Shown: positions 36,816-49,511 of the stretch, one piece after another
Layout: each line of letters opens with the position of its first letter
How positions within the stretch are numbered: the first letter of the stretch is position 1
NCBI GenBank assembly: GCA_019321725.1
Contig: CM033115.1
Location: 15,448,673 to 15,512,672 of the forward strand
Length of the DNA: 64,000 nucleotides
Direction: 5' to 3'
From: Paulownia fortunei
Lineage: Eukaryota; Streptophyta; Magnoliopsida; Lamiales; Paulowniaceae
Notes under the pieces: generated by a model
Databases searched by the model: none
What the model was told of the DNA's origin: nothing
What the model saw: only the letters and a program-made list of their open reading frames with translations
Translations under genes and position numbers: made by a program

Positions 36816-37350
36816 GCTCTAGTATCAGTTGTTCATCGAAAACAAATAAAATTGCAAAAGAAAATAAACACAAAATATATCAAATTTATATAAGTTTGTC
36901 GCTATGTGTGATTACATCCTATTTTGGCGTTACAGGTTTTACTATGATGAAATGAGATTATAAGTTAAAATCGAATTCTAACACACTCTCAGCCATAAAT
37001 ATGAGTTCTCTCTTTCAAATATTTTGCCATTGCAGATTTAATTATAATGAAAAGAGATTACAAGTTACAAGAGAACTCTCACGCCACGCACCCTCAACCC
37101 CAAATATAAGTTCTCTTTTGTAAATATTCAACACAATGGTAATAATATCAATTCCGAAAGAGTCTAACCCTTTTCTCCTATTTATATAAGGATTTTACTA
37201 AGAAAAAAGCCTAAAAAATGCATCTAAACTCATGTTGCAGTGCCTAAGCATTGCCCAATTTGTTATGGGGCTAGAGGTAGGAGGACGTTGCCCTTTCTAT
37301 TTTCCAGCACCCCGGCAGGGCCTAAACCTAGCTTAGCTGCAATTTTCATC
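36816..37350 (-). repeat. primer site and LTR of the copia gag element
   Basis: Plus GCTCTAGTATCA (36816-36827) is a mutated primer-binding site, 9 of 12 matching the Met-tRNA type. The LTR would start TGTTC at 36830. On the minus strand a TATATAAATAGG promoter box lies at about 37178-37190. The outer end was not found, so the right limit is approximate. Confidence 0.45.
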
Positions 37351-38172
37351 ATCTAACCAGAGGTGGTAATATTGGTCCATTAAATACAGGGTAGCAATTT
37401 AAGTACAATAATTCAAAAAAATTCAAACATTAAGGATAAATTAGACCGAGAATTTAATTTTTGATCAAAAAATACCACATGACCGGCACGTGACCCCTTA
37501 ATTTGAAAAAATTTCGATTTTCTTGTTGGGCTATCCTAAGTAGGCAAAATTAATCCTACATGGAATGTTAGGAAGGTTGAGTTGGAGAGAAAAATGCCAT
37601 GTGGACACCATGATAATGCAATTACTCTTCAGCACACCAACTTTTTTTTCCAACCTTCTTCTCAAAACCCCCCACACCCATCCCACCGTCCATACCCCCC
37701 TCCCTAAGTAAAACCTCACCGTCTTGGTAGAAGAAAGGCGAAGAATAATAAAAATTGGTCTTTATCCACTTTGAGGCATGATGTTCTTTTTCTCAAAACT
37801 TTTCTAGTTTTAGGACAACTTGATTGGGACAATGTATAGATATGAATTTAGTAAGATTCAAGACAATGAAAAAATCATTTGAAATTCGGCAGAGGAAGAA
37901 ATCATATGAATATGGAAAATGTTAAATGCAAATGAAGTTCTCTGTAAATAGCAAAATAAAGTTGTCTAAAAATGCAAATGAAGTTCTCTCTAATGGGAGG
38001 ATGTGCAGGGGGGAAGGGTTTGGGTGGGTGTTAGGTTTGGGAAGTATGTGCATCTGGGGATGGAGTTGGGGTGTGTAGGGGGATTTGGAAGGCTGTTTTT
38101 TATGGGTGGCTAGAGGTGGCACGACCGCTTTTAGTTGTGGAGCTTGCTTGGGATGGTAGTGGTGGTGGTGGT
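37351..38172. other. intergenic DNA
   Basis: Some C/T-rich stretches near 37630-37720 and G-rich ones near 38000-38170. No gene recognised. Confidence 0.45.
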
Positions 38173-38534
38173 TAGGGATGACAACGGGGCGAGTTTGCCA
38201 AAATTTGAGACCCGCCCCTTTAAGGTTTTTGAAGACCCAAGACCCACCCGTCCCGAACCCACCGGGTTCGGGTTAGACCCATTTCATAATTTTAAAAATA
38301 TTAAAAAATATTTTTTAGAAAATAATACCACTGAGTTTTTTAAAAAATATATTTTTTAAAATATAATATTATATAAATATATATATATATATTAAAATAA
38401 AAAATAAATAAAAAAATTAAACGGAGCAGGATTGAAAATTAAAAATCAAGATCCGCTCCATACCTACTTATATCTTCTCAAACTCGCCCCAAGCGGGGCG
38501 AGTCAGGTCCAACTCGAACCCATTGCCATCCCTA
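38173..38534. mobile_element. hAT-type MITE 1, 362 bp
   Basis: The 12-bp terminal inverted repeats are TAGGGATGACAA and TTGCCATCCCTA. Candidate 8-bp target duplications are GTGGTGGT on the left and GTACTGGT on the right, 6 of 8 matching. The subterminal text is GC-rich (GGGGCGAG, CCCGTCCCGAACCCACC) and the middle AT-rich, with no ORF. Family members lie at 44572, 49512 and 53748. Confidence 0.75.
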
Positions 38535-38779
38535 GTACTGGTGGAGGAAGAAGTGGGAAAAAAGAAAGGAAATTAAAAAAAATCAAATATTTTATTATTT
38601 TTTAGTTTCTTTATTATATTTTTAAATAATTAATTAGTTAAATTTTTCCTAATTGATAACTGATTAGTTGACTAATTAACAATCACTTATGAATTAATTA
38701 TTAGAAAAAGATGGCAATCTGAATTATGTTAATTATTTAAAAAATGGAATAAAAATAGAAATATTACTTTTTATAATAC
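38535..38779. other. AT-rich DNA
   Basis: Nothing recognised. Confidence 0.4.
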
Positions 38780-39440
38780 TACTTTTAACTTTTTATTTTT
38801 TAATTAATCATATTCTAGTTAGTATTAGTATTTTAGCATAATTTATTAATTTTTATTTTTTGACATTCTTAAACCAGTTAATATTAAAATTTTACTCTCT
38901 AATGGTTATTAATTAGTTAAATGATAAATTTAATTTATAATTAAATGATATCAATTGATGTTATTCATTAAGTATACAAAATTAAGATAAATTAATTAAG
39001 GATAAAAAATAAAGATATTTTGCATTATTTTTTATTTATTTTGCAAATAATTAATGTTGAGTTTTTAGTCCCTAATTGATGATTAATTGTATTTTTAAAA
39101 CAACTAATATTAAACTTTTATTCCTTAATTGATGATTAATTAGTTAATTAATTAAAAATTATTTATAATTGAATTACATTAATTAAAATTGTTCGTTTGT
39201 CAAAAATTAAGACAAAATAATTATGAATTGAAAAATATTTTGTATTATTTTTAATTTATTTTGTAAAATAATTATTATTGAATTTTTGCTCCCTAAATGA
39301 TGATTAATTATTTTGTAAAATAACCAATATTAATTTTTTATATGATTAATTAGTTAATTAATTAAATTTTAATTCATGATTGAATTAATAAAGTTATTTA
39401 TTAAGTATCAAAAATTAACTATTTTGCAAATAATTAACAA
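38780..39440. repeat. degenerate AT-rich tandem repeat, about 210-227 bp period
   Basis: The phrase AATTAGTTAA recurs at 38911, 39138 and 39348 with similar flanks. TATTTTGYATTATTTTTWATTTATTTTG recurs near 39017 and 39237. Roughly three units, strongly diverged. Confidence 0.5.
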
Positions 39441-39615
39441 AGTATAAAATGAGTACAGTTTTTCTTTTTGTTTTCCATCGATCTTGGCAAGCTTAGGTTC
39501 ACATGGCATTTTTTTCATTTTTGTCCATGTGGGTTGTTGTCTCTCCAAATCTTCAAAATTAGTTAGAAAATCAAAAGATCCGTCTGGGAAGTGATTAATA
39601 TGAATGAATGAAATT

Positions 39616-39731
39616 AAGTAGTAATTGAATGATAATAAAAATGGAATGATATGTGTATATTAATTTCTATGATAAGTAGCAATTGAATGATAATAAAAAT
39701 GGAATGATATGTGTATATTAATTTCTATGAT
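39616..39731. repeat. tandem duplication, 2 x 58 bp
   Basis: The units AAGTAGYAATTGAATGATAA... (39616-39673 and 39674-39731) are almost identical. Confidence 0.9.
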
Positions 39732-40088
39732 ATGTATAATGAATGAAAAATGAATAAAATCGTAATTTATTATTTGATTTCAATCTTATGATTGTTAATT
39801 AAAAATAAGTGATAGAAATGAAATAAAATAATTTTAAAAATTAAAATACCTTTTAATAGAAAATATATGAAATAAAATTATATTTAATATGTTGTACATC
39901 AATGAATTTGTTATAAATAATATATATACATATATATAAAATATAGATAGAATTTTACGCTAACATAATTTTTTTAAAAATACAAAAAATTGAAAAATAG
40001 GTCTCGGAGGACGTCTCACATTTTTATTATTTTTTAAACTTGGATAGGAACTAAATAAAACCGGTTAAAATATTACACATATATTTTT

Positions 40089-41306
40089 TAGGGTAAATCT
40101 CACTTTACCCTATCTATTTTTGTTGAATATCACTTTACCTCCTTATACTTTCAATTGTTTCTCTTTACTACCTTATACAGTAAAATCATATTTTTAGGGT
40201 AAAATCACATTTTTGTTTCACTCTATATTTTTTAGGGTAAATCATTCTATCTCACTTTACCCCCTTCCTTGTACTCTCATTGTCACACTTTATTATTTGT
40301 AGTAAAAATTAACTAAATTACCCTTACAAATTATTTGTAGTAAAATTACTTTACAATATTCTAAAATTAATAGATTTATATTTATGTTCTAATAATTTTT
40401 TCAATTTGATTAATTAACACTTGATATTAAATTTATTTAAGATTTTTTATTGTACTTAAATTTTAATAGTTAATTTTTAATTTAACATAGCTCCTACTAA
40501 ATTAGTATATAATAGAATATTTTTATTAGTCATTATAAGTTCAAAAAATATATAAAATATTTTTAAATAATAACTTACTAAATACATAAAACATTAGTAA
40601 TATTTTTTTATTATTAATAGAATTATCATAATTTTATAGAAACTATGTTAAATTAAAAAATTATTATTATAATCAAGTAATAATAATAAAACTAACTAGT
40701 AAAATGATTATGATTTTTTAAATAGAACATAATATCTATTAAATTATAATAATTCAAATATTTATATTTTATTTAATTGTATTAAATTATACCTGTTTTT
40801 TTAATTTAACATTGTTTTTATGAAATTTTAATAATTCCATTAACTTTATGTATTTAACAAAATACTTTTTAGAAATATGTTATATATATTTATTATATTT
40901 CTGATAAGTAGAAAATTTATAAATAAAATATATTAGCTAATGAAAAATATCATACGATATAGAAATTTAACAGGAACTATATTTATAAAAAACAACTATT
41001 AAACTTTAAGAATAATAAAATTTAAAATGAATTTAATGTTAAATGTTATTAATTAAGTTGAAAAAATATTAAAATATAAATACAAGTCTATTAATCTCAA
41101 AAAAAATTAAAGTAATTTAACTATAAACAATTAGTAAGAGTAATTTGATTAATTTTTTTAGAGTACAAGGTGGTAAAAACAATGAGTACAAGGTGTAAAG
41201 TGAAATAGAATAAAAATACAAAGGGATAAAGTGAGATAATTGAGAGTAAAATAGGGTAAAGTGATATTCAACAAAAGTAGATGAGTGTAAAGTGAGATTT
41301 ATCATT
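40089..41306. mobile_element. long-TIR DNA element, about 1.2 kb
   Basis: The left end (GGGTAAATCTCACTTTACCC, then TTTTGTTGAATATCACTTTA) is the reverse complement of the right end (CAACAAAAGTAGATGAGTGT, then AAAGTGAGATTTATCA). Similarity extends about 200 bp into each side. The interior is AT-rich without an ORF, so it is non-autonomous. Poly-T flanks hide the target duplication. Long TIRs suggest a Mutator-like origin, but this is inference. Confidence 0.7.
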
Positions 41307-41469
41307 TTTTTTATTTATAATGTATGTATTTATGTGATATGAATTTATAATTATATATATATATATATAATTATGCATGTTACATATATAATGAAACTAT
41401 AAATATAGTACTCTTATAATAATAATAATATAAAATTGATGAGTAGTTTATTCTAATAATGTAAAAGCA

Positions 41470-41512
<43 letters not shown>

Positions 41513-42472
41513 AATAATTAAAATATAAATAATTATTTTTTTATTAATAATATTATTTTCTCGTATATAGAAATTTCAGGTTCATAAAATTTTGGTGGGC
41601 CGGGTTTCGAGTTTCTTCAGTATTTTTATTATATATAGAAAATATAATTTTGTTAAAAATAAATATAATTTCACTCAACACTGAATGAGAATAGTTAAAT
41701 CCATGGGGGAGAAAGGAAATGTTTTAACTACATTTTTGGGAATGGAGATTCCTATAAAAATTATATTTCTGTTCACAAATTATACCAATCATATGAATGG
41801 AAATTAACTTGGGAATGTCTATTTCAGTCCCGATACCAATCATACCATCAATTGAGTGATTTTGTGCCAGCAATGTGACATTTCTTGATCAAAAATTCAA
41901 TTTTCCACCAAATTTATCCAATGATTTTTTTTTAAAAAAATTATTATTCTTAAATTGCTACCTATATTTAATGGGTTAATATTGCCAAGCTCTTAATTAT
42001 AGGACAAAATATTGCAATTAAACCGCCTAAACAACCTTTTCTTTTTCTTCTTCCTTTTGCTTTGATTGGCTCGACAACTCAACTGGAGAGAAAACGGTGA
42101 AACGATCTAATGCTGCCAGGCGTGAATCTGATTACTATGTATTTTTAATTTTTTCCTCATCAAAATTCAACATCCAAACTTAATATAAGTTCTAGAAAAT
42201 TTAATTGACCCTCAACAAGATTTAGATGTGAGATTACCTTATAAATTAGAACTTAAATTCAATGAAGCTATGGAAACACTGTATTTTTATTTAGAGAATA
42301 TTCTGAAAAAATAACTTAAATAAATTGATAATTTAATACGAAAAATGGGATCTCACACGCAAATAATTTAGGAAAAAAAAAACAGAGAAAACATTCAAAG
42401 TCGAGAAAACAAGAAATAAAGCAGAAATTGATTAATTAGTAATTAATTAATCAGTTTCTTGAATGTGCTTAA
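41307..42472. other. AT-rich intergenic DNA
   Basis: Includes AT microsatellites (about 41476-41500) and a GC-rich scrap near 41590-41620 resembling hAT-MITE subterminal text. It is the 3' flank of the sulfotransferase pseudogene. Confidence 0.5.
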
Positions 42473-43532
42473 TTACTCGCTGAAGGTTTTGAAATTCAAC
42501 CCCGACCCACTCAGCTTTTCTTCCATGAGTTTCTGAACACGTTCAGCCATGGCTGGACTCAGATAATTGAGCCAATCTCCAACTTCTCCCTTCCTGTAAA
42601 CCCCCTTTCTCAAACCAGGCTGATCTGGGTTCTTCTCCAAATAAGTTGTTTCCAAACTCCTGAGATTTCCAAAGCTGCACCGCTTTTCTATCTCTTCAAT
42701 GACTCCCTGCTTTTCTTCGTCTTCTGAGAAAGGAAATCCGATGAATTCAGCTATCTTCTTTATGTTAGAAGAGCAATCCTCTTTCAGATCCTCGCATTTC
42801 AGAAACAGCACTTTTTCCGGGTTCTCCAGGCTCATATTCCAGTACCCGAGCACGTGATCCCAAAAGGGCCCGAAAAGGTGTATCCCCTGGCAGAACATTT
42901 CCAGGTCCTGATCTATAGTCAGAGGTTCGTATCCTGGTTCGAGCTTATTTGCAAGCAGGAAATGGCGGTGCGAAATAAACTGCTGCAGATGTATATGATC
43001 TTCCATCCTTTCTCCAAAATTATGGAGTTGGGCAGAGCCTGACGGGGCATGTGGGTCGAGAAAATTCTTGGACGAAGAATGTGAGAATTTTTAAGATCAG
43101 GGTTTTCATGTTCCATGTAAATCTGGAACTCGAGAAAGGTTACGAGTACATGTGGGCTGGTGGAGAGTAGAGGGTTGGTTTCCGTCAAAAAACGACAGCG
43201 GTTTGGGATGGTAAAGGTGAGGGCTTTCAACCAAACTGTGCCTGATTTGTGCATGGTGGCCAAGATTATATCAGTTTCTTGGGCCTTGAAGTTTTTCTGA
43301 GAGGATAAAACTGCTTGGAGAGCATTGACAGGGCACCAGAACCCTTTGTAGCTGCACATTTTACGGCCATCCCAGTTTCTCTTTTGATCCAGTTTTTGGA
43401 GTAGCTTTTCGGCTTCTTGTTTTTGCTCTGGTTTTAGCTCCGTGGGACTAAGAAGAAAAGGAAAGGAGGAGATTAGATTGCTGGCAAGTGGGGAAGAAAC
43501 ATTATAGTGTGGGATTTCTTTACCAGTAGCAT
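42473..43532 (-). pseudogene. cytosolic sulfotransferase (SOT), frameshifted
   Basis: This is a plant PAPS-dependent sulfotransferase, an enzyme that moves sulfate to hydroxylated metabolites such as flavonoids, brassinosteroids or desulfoglucosinolates. The N-terminal part reads FPFLLSPTELKP to KGFWCPVNALQAV. The PAPS 5'-phosphosulfate loop appears as MHKSGTVWLKAL. The C-terminal half is in another frame: MFCQGIHLFGPFWDHVLGYW, then LFLKCEDLKED and the conserved RKGEVGDWLNYLSP. Between the frames, at about 42980-42985, the text jumps from KIIYIC to FISHRHFLLANK. The 3'-phosphate-binding RNPKD segment is missing, an inferred deletion of about 13 nt. The probable start also reads ATGCTACT where ATGGCTACT would restore the frame. 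Otherwise length and motifs are complete, so inactivation looks recent. An assembly error cannot be excluded. Confidence 0.85.
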
Positions 43533-43635
43533 CTGCAAATTAACCCAATTATTATGTGTGTGTGTGAACCAACTGATTTTGCTTTTACACGTGTCACACC
43601 TCGTGTCACTTGAAGAAGGAAAAAAATGTATTATT

Positions 43636-43734
43636 ATTACATTGTTATGAATATTATTTTAAGTTTTGAATTGGGAATTCCCATATTACATTGTTATGAA
43701 TATTATTTTAAGTTTTGAATTTGGGAATTCCCAT
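43636..43734. repeat. tandem duplication, 2 x 49-50 bp
   Basis: The unit ATTACATTGTTATGAATATT...GGGAATTCCCAT is present twice with one extra T in the second. It sits in the upstream region of the sulfotransferase pseudogene. Confidence 0.9.
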
Positions 43735-44571
43735 ATGGTGAGCCCAACTCCCACCTACTTCTTTCGTTCGGACAAAGAGGAGTATTTCTACTTTATACTT
43801 CCCCTTATAGTTTTTATAATCGAATTTGACGGCCAACTCAATCGATTTAATTTATAATAATTAATTAATTAATTTAAATTTAGTGATATGTTCGTTTTGA
43901 CTATAAATAATTAAAAATTTAATTAATTTTTTTAATCGGATAAATTTAGATAAATTAGTAAGAATAGGAATATCAATCGATCTTTAAACTTTTTTTTTTA
44001 CAGAAATTTAAATTTAGTATTTAATTAAATGTACGTGTGTAATTAAAATTTTGAATTATATTAAATGTGTTTTCTAATTAGCTATTGAGTTTTTTTTTTA
44101 AAAAAAAAAATCAATATAAATAATTAATTTAGTATGTTATTATTTTACATAATATAATAAAAAATATATTATTTATTAAATCAGTTCTATATATGATTAA
44201 ATTAATAATCGATAATAAAATTGATTTGATTACTAATTCGATTATACACTGTATCGTTGACAAAATGATCGACTCATTTGTACTTACAAAGTCCAAATTC
44301 TATTTTTTTGACTAACTTTTGGTATTGATATTTTGACAATCTTAATATTATAAAGTTTCTAAATCTTAATGTTGTTGTGTAGTTAAATATTAATCACAAG
44401 AAAATCAACTAAAATGCTCATTATTGATAGTACAAAAATATTCAAACTGATAAACACTGCACTCATAATTCATTTGGTATGTAATAATAGTATTTAGATT
44501 GCTAACATTGCGGGGTGGGTGAAAAGTAGAGGCTAAAACAGGTTTTTTAACACATTGCAAATAGGAATTTC
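43735..44571. other. AT-rich intergenic DNA
   Basis: Nothing recognised. Confidence 0.5.
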
Positions 44572-44956
44572 AATGCGTTCGGTAAATTTTGGATCCATCT
44601 CATCTGAAGAGGATTTTAAAAATTATAAATAAATTTAAAATAATTTTTAGATTTTAATTTTAAACCCAAATCCGAAACCAAACTCGCTTCATTAATATTT
44701 TATATATATTTTTATTTATTATGTATTTATTTATATGATATATTTGTGTATATATGTATATTACATATATACTCACATATAAAATACAAATATAATATTT
44801 TTATATTTTATTTATTTATTTTTTAAATTATAAAATGAGTGTAAGAGTCTAACAGTACAGCTTGTAGGGTTCGAATTTGGCCTCCCACATTCTAGTAAAT
44901 AAAATTTTTGACAGAATAATTTGAGATTTTGGTAAATCCATCATTTATCATTCCTA
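44572..44956. mobile_element. hAT-type MITE 2, about 385 bp, diverged
   Basis: The ends TAGGAATTTCAATG and CATTTATCATTCCTA are imperfect inverted repeats related to MITE 1. Flanks ATTGCAAA and ATTCCATA match at 6 of 8 positions. An inner AAACCCAAATCCGAAACCAAACTCG stretch resembles the subterminal part of MITE 1. Confidence 0.55.
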
Positions 44957-45359
44957 ATTCCATAAACACATGGGTCTCATTTAATGGGTAACTTGCATTC
45001 AGAAGCCCACATTTTGTCATATTTACACACAACCTCCACAACTTTGTAATATTTGCATGAAGACCCCATAGATTTAACTTTTAACACTATAACTTTTAAC
45101 AAATGCCCAGACTAACTCATTTTTGTCTCAATTAACAATGCCAAATAACGAAATTGCCACTGATTTTTTTTTTTCCACTTAATATAATTTACAGAAGACA
45201 AACTTACAAAATTGAGAGATTGGAAGAGTTAAAATTATTGTCATTATTTGAAAATCCAAAAAAATGCAACTATATTTCTACTTTAAGTATATCATGACAA
45301 TGTTGTATAAAATTGAATGGTCTTGAAAGCCAAAGAAAATGTCATTTGAAATTTTTTAA
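44957..45359. other. intergenic DNA
   Basis: Nothing recognised. Confidence 0.45.
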
Positions 45360-45593
45360 GGTTTCATTTGAATTGATGGATTTGAATTTAAAAATTTTAA
45401 ATTCATAATAATAAATTTATTGAGTTTGTTTAGATAATCTTATATTTCAATGGATTTCAAATCCTTAACCTCCTAATTTGAATTATTTTTGGAATTATTG
45501 TAATGGATTTCAAATCCATCTTAAAATAAGTCATTTGAAATCCTTTTCTCAAATCCGCTCCTCAAATTCAAATCTTTCCATCCAAATGTAACC
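45360..45593. mobile_element. Tourist-like MITE (PIF/Harbinger type), 234 bp
   Basis: Terminal inverted repeats of about 30 bp begin GGTTTCATTTG on the left and end CAAATGTAACC on the right. The flanking 3 bp are TAA on both sides, the target preference of PIF/Harbinger elements. The body is AT-rich and contains repeated ATTTCAAATCC phrases. Confidence 0.7.
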
Positions 45594-46227
45594 TAAGATA
45601 ATATTGAAATGATCTCCATGTGCAGATATACAGAGTAGAAAGAAGACATTTTTTTTTCTTTGGAAGAATTTGAAATATTTTTCACAAATATAAGAATAAA
45701 ATTACACTACCAATTTCCATTGTAATATTCGATGAGAAAAATGAGTACAAATTCAAAAACTTGTGGCATTCAACTCTAAGAATAATCGAAATTGAAACAA
45801 TAATTAGTAACAAATTGAGATATAGAAATTTATTTACTTTAAACAAAACCTTTAAATTCATATTTTAGAAAATAAATAAAATTCTCTTCCACAAATCAAC
45901 AAAAAGTACAAAGAGTAGAATAATTTATATATTCAAGAAAAATGTGCTCCACATTATTAAGTCTAATTTTTATTGAATGTCAAGAATTAGGATAATATAG
46001 GTTGCTCTAATCTTTCTTCTTGCCTCCAAGTTCAATTTTCTCTAATTTTTGTATAATCTTGTTAAGAAAAAAAATATTTTAAATTTTGAAGCTTTCAATT
46101 TTTGCTACTTTCAATATATTTATATTGTTTTACTAGCAACTCTTGCACGCAGTCCCTGCGCACATATATTACACATTACATATGTCGTATTCTATCTTAA
46201 TATATGTTAAAAATGAATTGCATAATA
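45594..46227. other. AT-rich intergenic DNA
   Basis: Nothing recognised. Confidence 0.5.
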
Positions 46228-46747
46228 ACAGCTGCGAAGTGCTTTTTTCTACTAAGAGTGCTCAATTTTTTTTGTAGTCCTACCCTGTAAATGAAACTTA
46301 AAACATCAAAAAAAAAAAATTTGAAACTTTTGATCTGGAGTTAAACATCTTGAAGTAAACAACAACTGATCCATAGAACTTTCGTTCTTTCATTTCTTGG
46401 TTTTTGTCATTAAGAGCTCTAATTTTTGTTGCACAATATGCAATTAAGCTCCCTAACTCATCAACATACAATTTAAAAAATGTAATTGACGTGGCTTAGA
46501 TTCGACTTAACTGATGTGGAGCTTACTCGATTAGGGTCTAGGAAATAATGCATTCGGTTTTGAGGTCTTTTTTGGGCTCAGGCCTATTATATCATGCTAC
46601 GGGCCTATACGGCTCGTCACAAATTAATCTCGATGAATCGGGTTATCATACTTAAAAATTTTATTGGATTCAGGCCTAAAATTATAATTATACATCATCA
46701 TACTTCAGATTTTCTGATGAGGTACTCAACCGGCCAAGTTGTGGTAT
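46228..46747. repeat. direct repeat copy 1 of a gypsy LTR-like segment, about 520 bp
   Basis: Shares with 47190-47702 the ordered phrases AGCTGCGAAGTGCTTTT, TAATTTTTGTTGCACA, GCAATTAARCTCCCTAACTC and GGGTTATCATACTT/TGTTATCATACTT. Spacing is about 962 bp. Confidence 0.7.
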
Positions 46748-47189
46748 AAATATTTATATAGATATTTGTAGATTTAAATTTAGAAAATTATATATAAAAA
46801 TATATAAATACTTATAGATATATATAATATATTTATGTTTATGTTTATATCATATATATATATATATTTAAACTTCTATTTACATTATAAATATATACAT
46901 GGAATTTAAATATTCCTTTACAATTTTTTTAAATTTGAACAGAGGCACATTTTCATTTTGTGCCTTTGTTAATGAAAGAAATATAAATAAAAATATATAT
47001 TTTTATATTTTAAAAAATAAAAAATAAAAAAATGTGACGCGCCTTCTTTCGGTTGCATTGACACGTTTCGTGTCTCTTACACAAAGGCATATTTACGAAT
47101 CGTGCCTTTACTAAAAAATATTAAAGACTGTGACAATAGCAGCAAATGGCTAACAAAATGCTAATTTTGTTATAAATCATTAAAATAGC

Positions 47190-48130
47190 CCAGCTGCGAA
47201 GTGCTTTTATCTACCAAGAGTGCTCAATTTTTTCATAATCCTAGCCTGTAAATTGAACTTAAAAAATTATTTTTTTTACCTTTTGGTTTAGAGTTAAACA
47301 TCTTGAACTAAACAACAACAAACACTGATGAAGAAACATAGTTTTCTCATTAGGAGCTCTAATTTTTGTTGCACATGATGCAATTAAACTCCCTAACTCA
47401 TCATCAACTTTTCAGAAATATAATTGATGTGGGATAAATTTGATCAAATTGATGTGGAGCTTAACTGACCAGGGTCCACGTAATAATGGATTGAGTTTTG
47501 AGGTATTTTCTGGGCTCATGTCCATTGTATCTTGCTATGCTTTCTACAATTCATTGCAATAAAGTCTCGTTGAGTTGTGTTATCATACTTGAAGTTTTTA
47601 TTGAATTGAGGTCCAAGATTAGTATTATACGTCATCCTGCTTTAATTTCATTGTGATTCAGGTATTTGGATGAGGTGCTCAATCAGTTGAGCCGTTGTAT
47701 AAGTTCGCCTATTAACCTAAGGCTCCTTTAAAGTGATTGAATTGATTTGATTTGGTGAGTTCAACTCGAACCCATGGAGACAGAGTCTTACTCTATTTAT
47801 GTCAAATTTCAGATAAGGTAAAAGGATCATATCTTATCTGAACTCTGTGAATCATAGGTGATTTTTCCAGTAATGCTCATCTAAACAAGGTAGCTGAATC
47901 TTTGTAGGTATCAACTACCTTTAATATTTGTACACTATATAAACTTATAGCTAATTGAAGATGCATTACTTTTGATATTATATACATGCGTAATTGCTCT
48001 TTAATAGTATTTTTGAGTCCTTTGATTATTTTTTTCGATCGCATACTGATTTAAGTATCGAAATTTTTTTATTGGGCAACTCTCAACACCCATAACTATT
48101 ATTTTATAAGTTATTGAGCAAGAATTTGTG
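47190..48130 (+). repeat. Tat-like gypsy LTR fragment including direct repeat copy 2
   Basis: After the repeat copy (to 47702) come a TATATAAACTTATAGC promoter-like box (about 47937) and CGCATACTGATTTAAGTATCG. GGGCAACTCTCAACACCC then follows, the same closing text as the LTR-like sequence at 16330-16380. The two gypsy relics are thus related. No internal genes follow. Confidence 0.5.
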
Positions 48131-49397
48131 AAAATTCAAGTCATATTTAGATGTTGGATCATTGATTTTTGATTGTGTTGATTTTTTAGCATATAGTAAT
48201 TACTACAAACATTTAAATCAAATTGGTTGTCAGTCTCTCCATTGATCTTTTCTATATATGTAATTTCTTCCATATTTCCTTGTCCTCAAGCCCACATGAC
48301 ATTTTGCCAGCATTCAAGAACCTTAATGAAGAAAATACGATTTTCATCAATATCATCCAGTCTTTAAGAAAATGAATTACAGCAAAGAAGAAAAAAGATA
48401 AAGTAAGCCAGAACGAGCATGTCCAAAATTTATATGTTCTTGACTGTCATGATTGTGGACCTATTAATGTATGTTATAAGGATAATATAGCTTGAACTAT
48501 GCTTGAGTAATCAAAACTTGTTGCCTTGGTTGATTCACTGGAGTTCTCCACTTCTTTTATGCTCCAAAATGTTCAAAATCAACCACTAGTATCCAAGAAT
48601 TTAATGTTGTGAGTCAACTTGATTATTTGGTCGCACCATCTTCACCAATTTTATGCCCCTATTTTGCATGAAATTCAGAGAATTTTTGTATCAGTTTTTT
48701 ATAGTTTATGTGACAGGAGGAAACGGAATTAATGGTTGCATAGCCAAACTAAAAAGTTTATTTTATCATTTTCAACTACCAACTGTTGGAACTTGAGAAG
48801 TAATACCATGACAAGAACCTCTGTTTTTCTCAAATACTTCAATTGGATACTACCTAGCTTGAGCACATAATAATATCACATGATGTATTTAGAGATATTA
48901 AATATTGGAATAACTCTCCTATTTAATAATTTAAGTTTTTTTAATTTAGGTAGTTATTCAATATGATATAAAGCTTGGATCAAACAAGAGTCTTGCATAT
49001 TAGACATATTAGATATTACAGTGGCTTTCTTTTTTATTGACTTAAAATTTTAGATGAAATGGTTATTCAATGATAATAAATCTAGTCTAAACACGTTATG
49101 CAGTGATTAGTATGCAATAATGAATTTAGAAATAAAATGATAATGAGAAATAAATAATATGAGTATAACATTCATATATATAGCATGCAATGTATAAAGA
49201 ATGAGAAAAGAAAGGAATCGGCATTCCTTACTTGAGTTCAATCTCATGATTGATAATAAGAAATGAATTGTATGTATAAAATTAAATTAATTCTAACCAT
49301 CAAATTACCCTTCATTAGAAAGTTTATGAAATAAAATTATTATTCAATATATTGTGCATAAATGAATTTGTTACGATTTTAGTTAATGTTAAACACA

Positions 49398-49434
<37 letters not shown>

Positions 49435-49511
49435 ATATAGATAAAATCTCATATTTATATAATTTTTTTAAAATAACAACGATAGATTTTTTTGTATTTG
49501 TTTAGTTTTAT
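48131..49511. other. intergenic DNA, part of a repeat shared with 39590-39980
   Basis: Text at 49230-49440 resembles 39780-39960 (ATCTCATGATTG, GTTTATGAAATAAAATTAT, GAATTTGTTA). It marks an unclassified older repeat family that was itself invaded by MITEs in both places. Also an (AT)n(GT)n tract at about 49400-49432. Confidence 0.4.
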
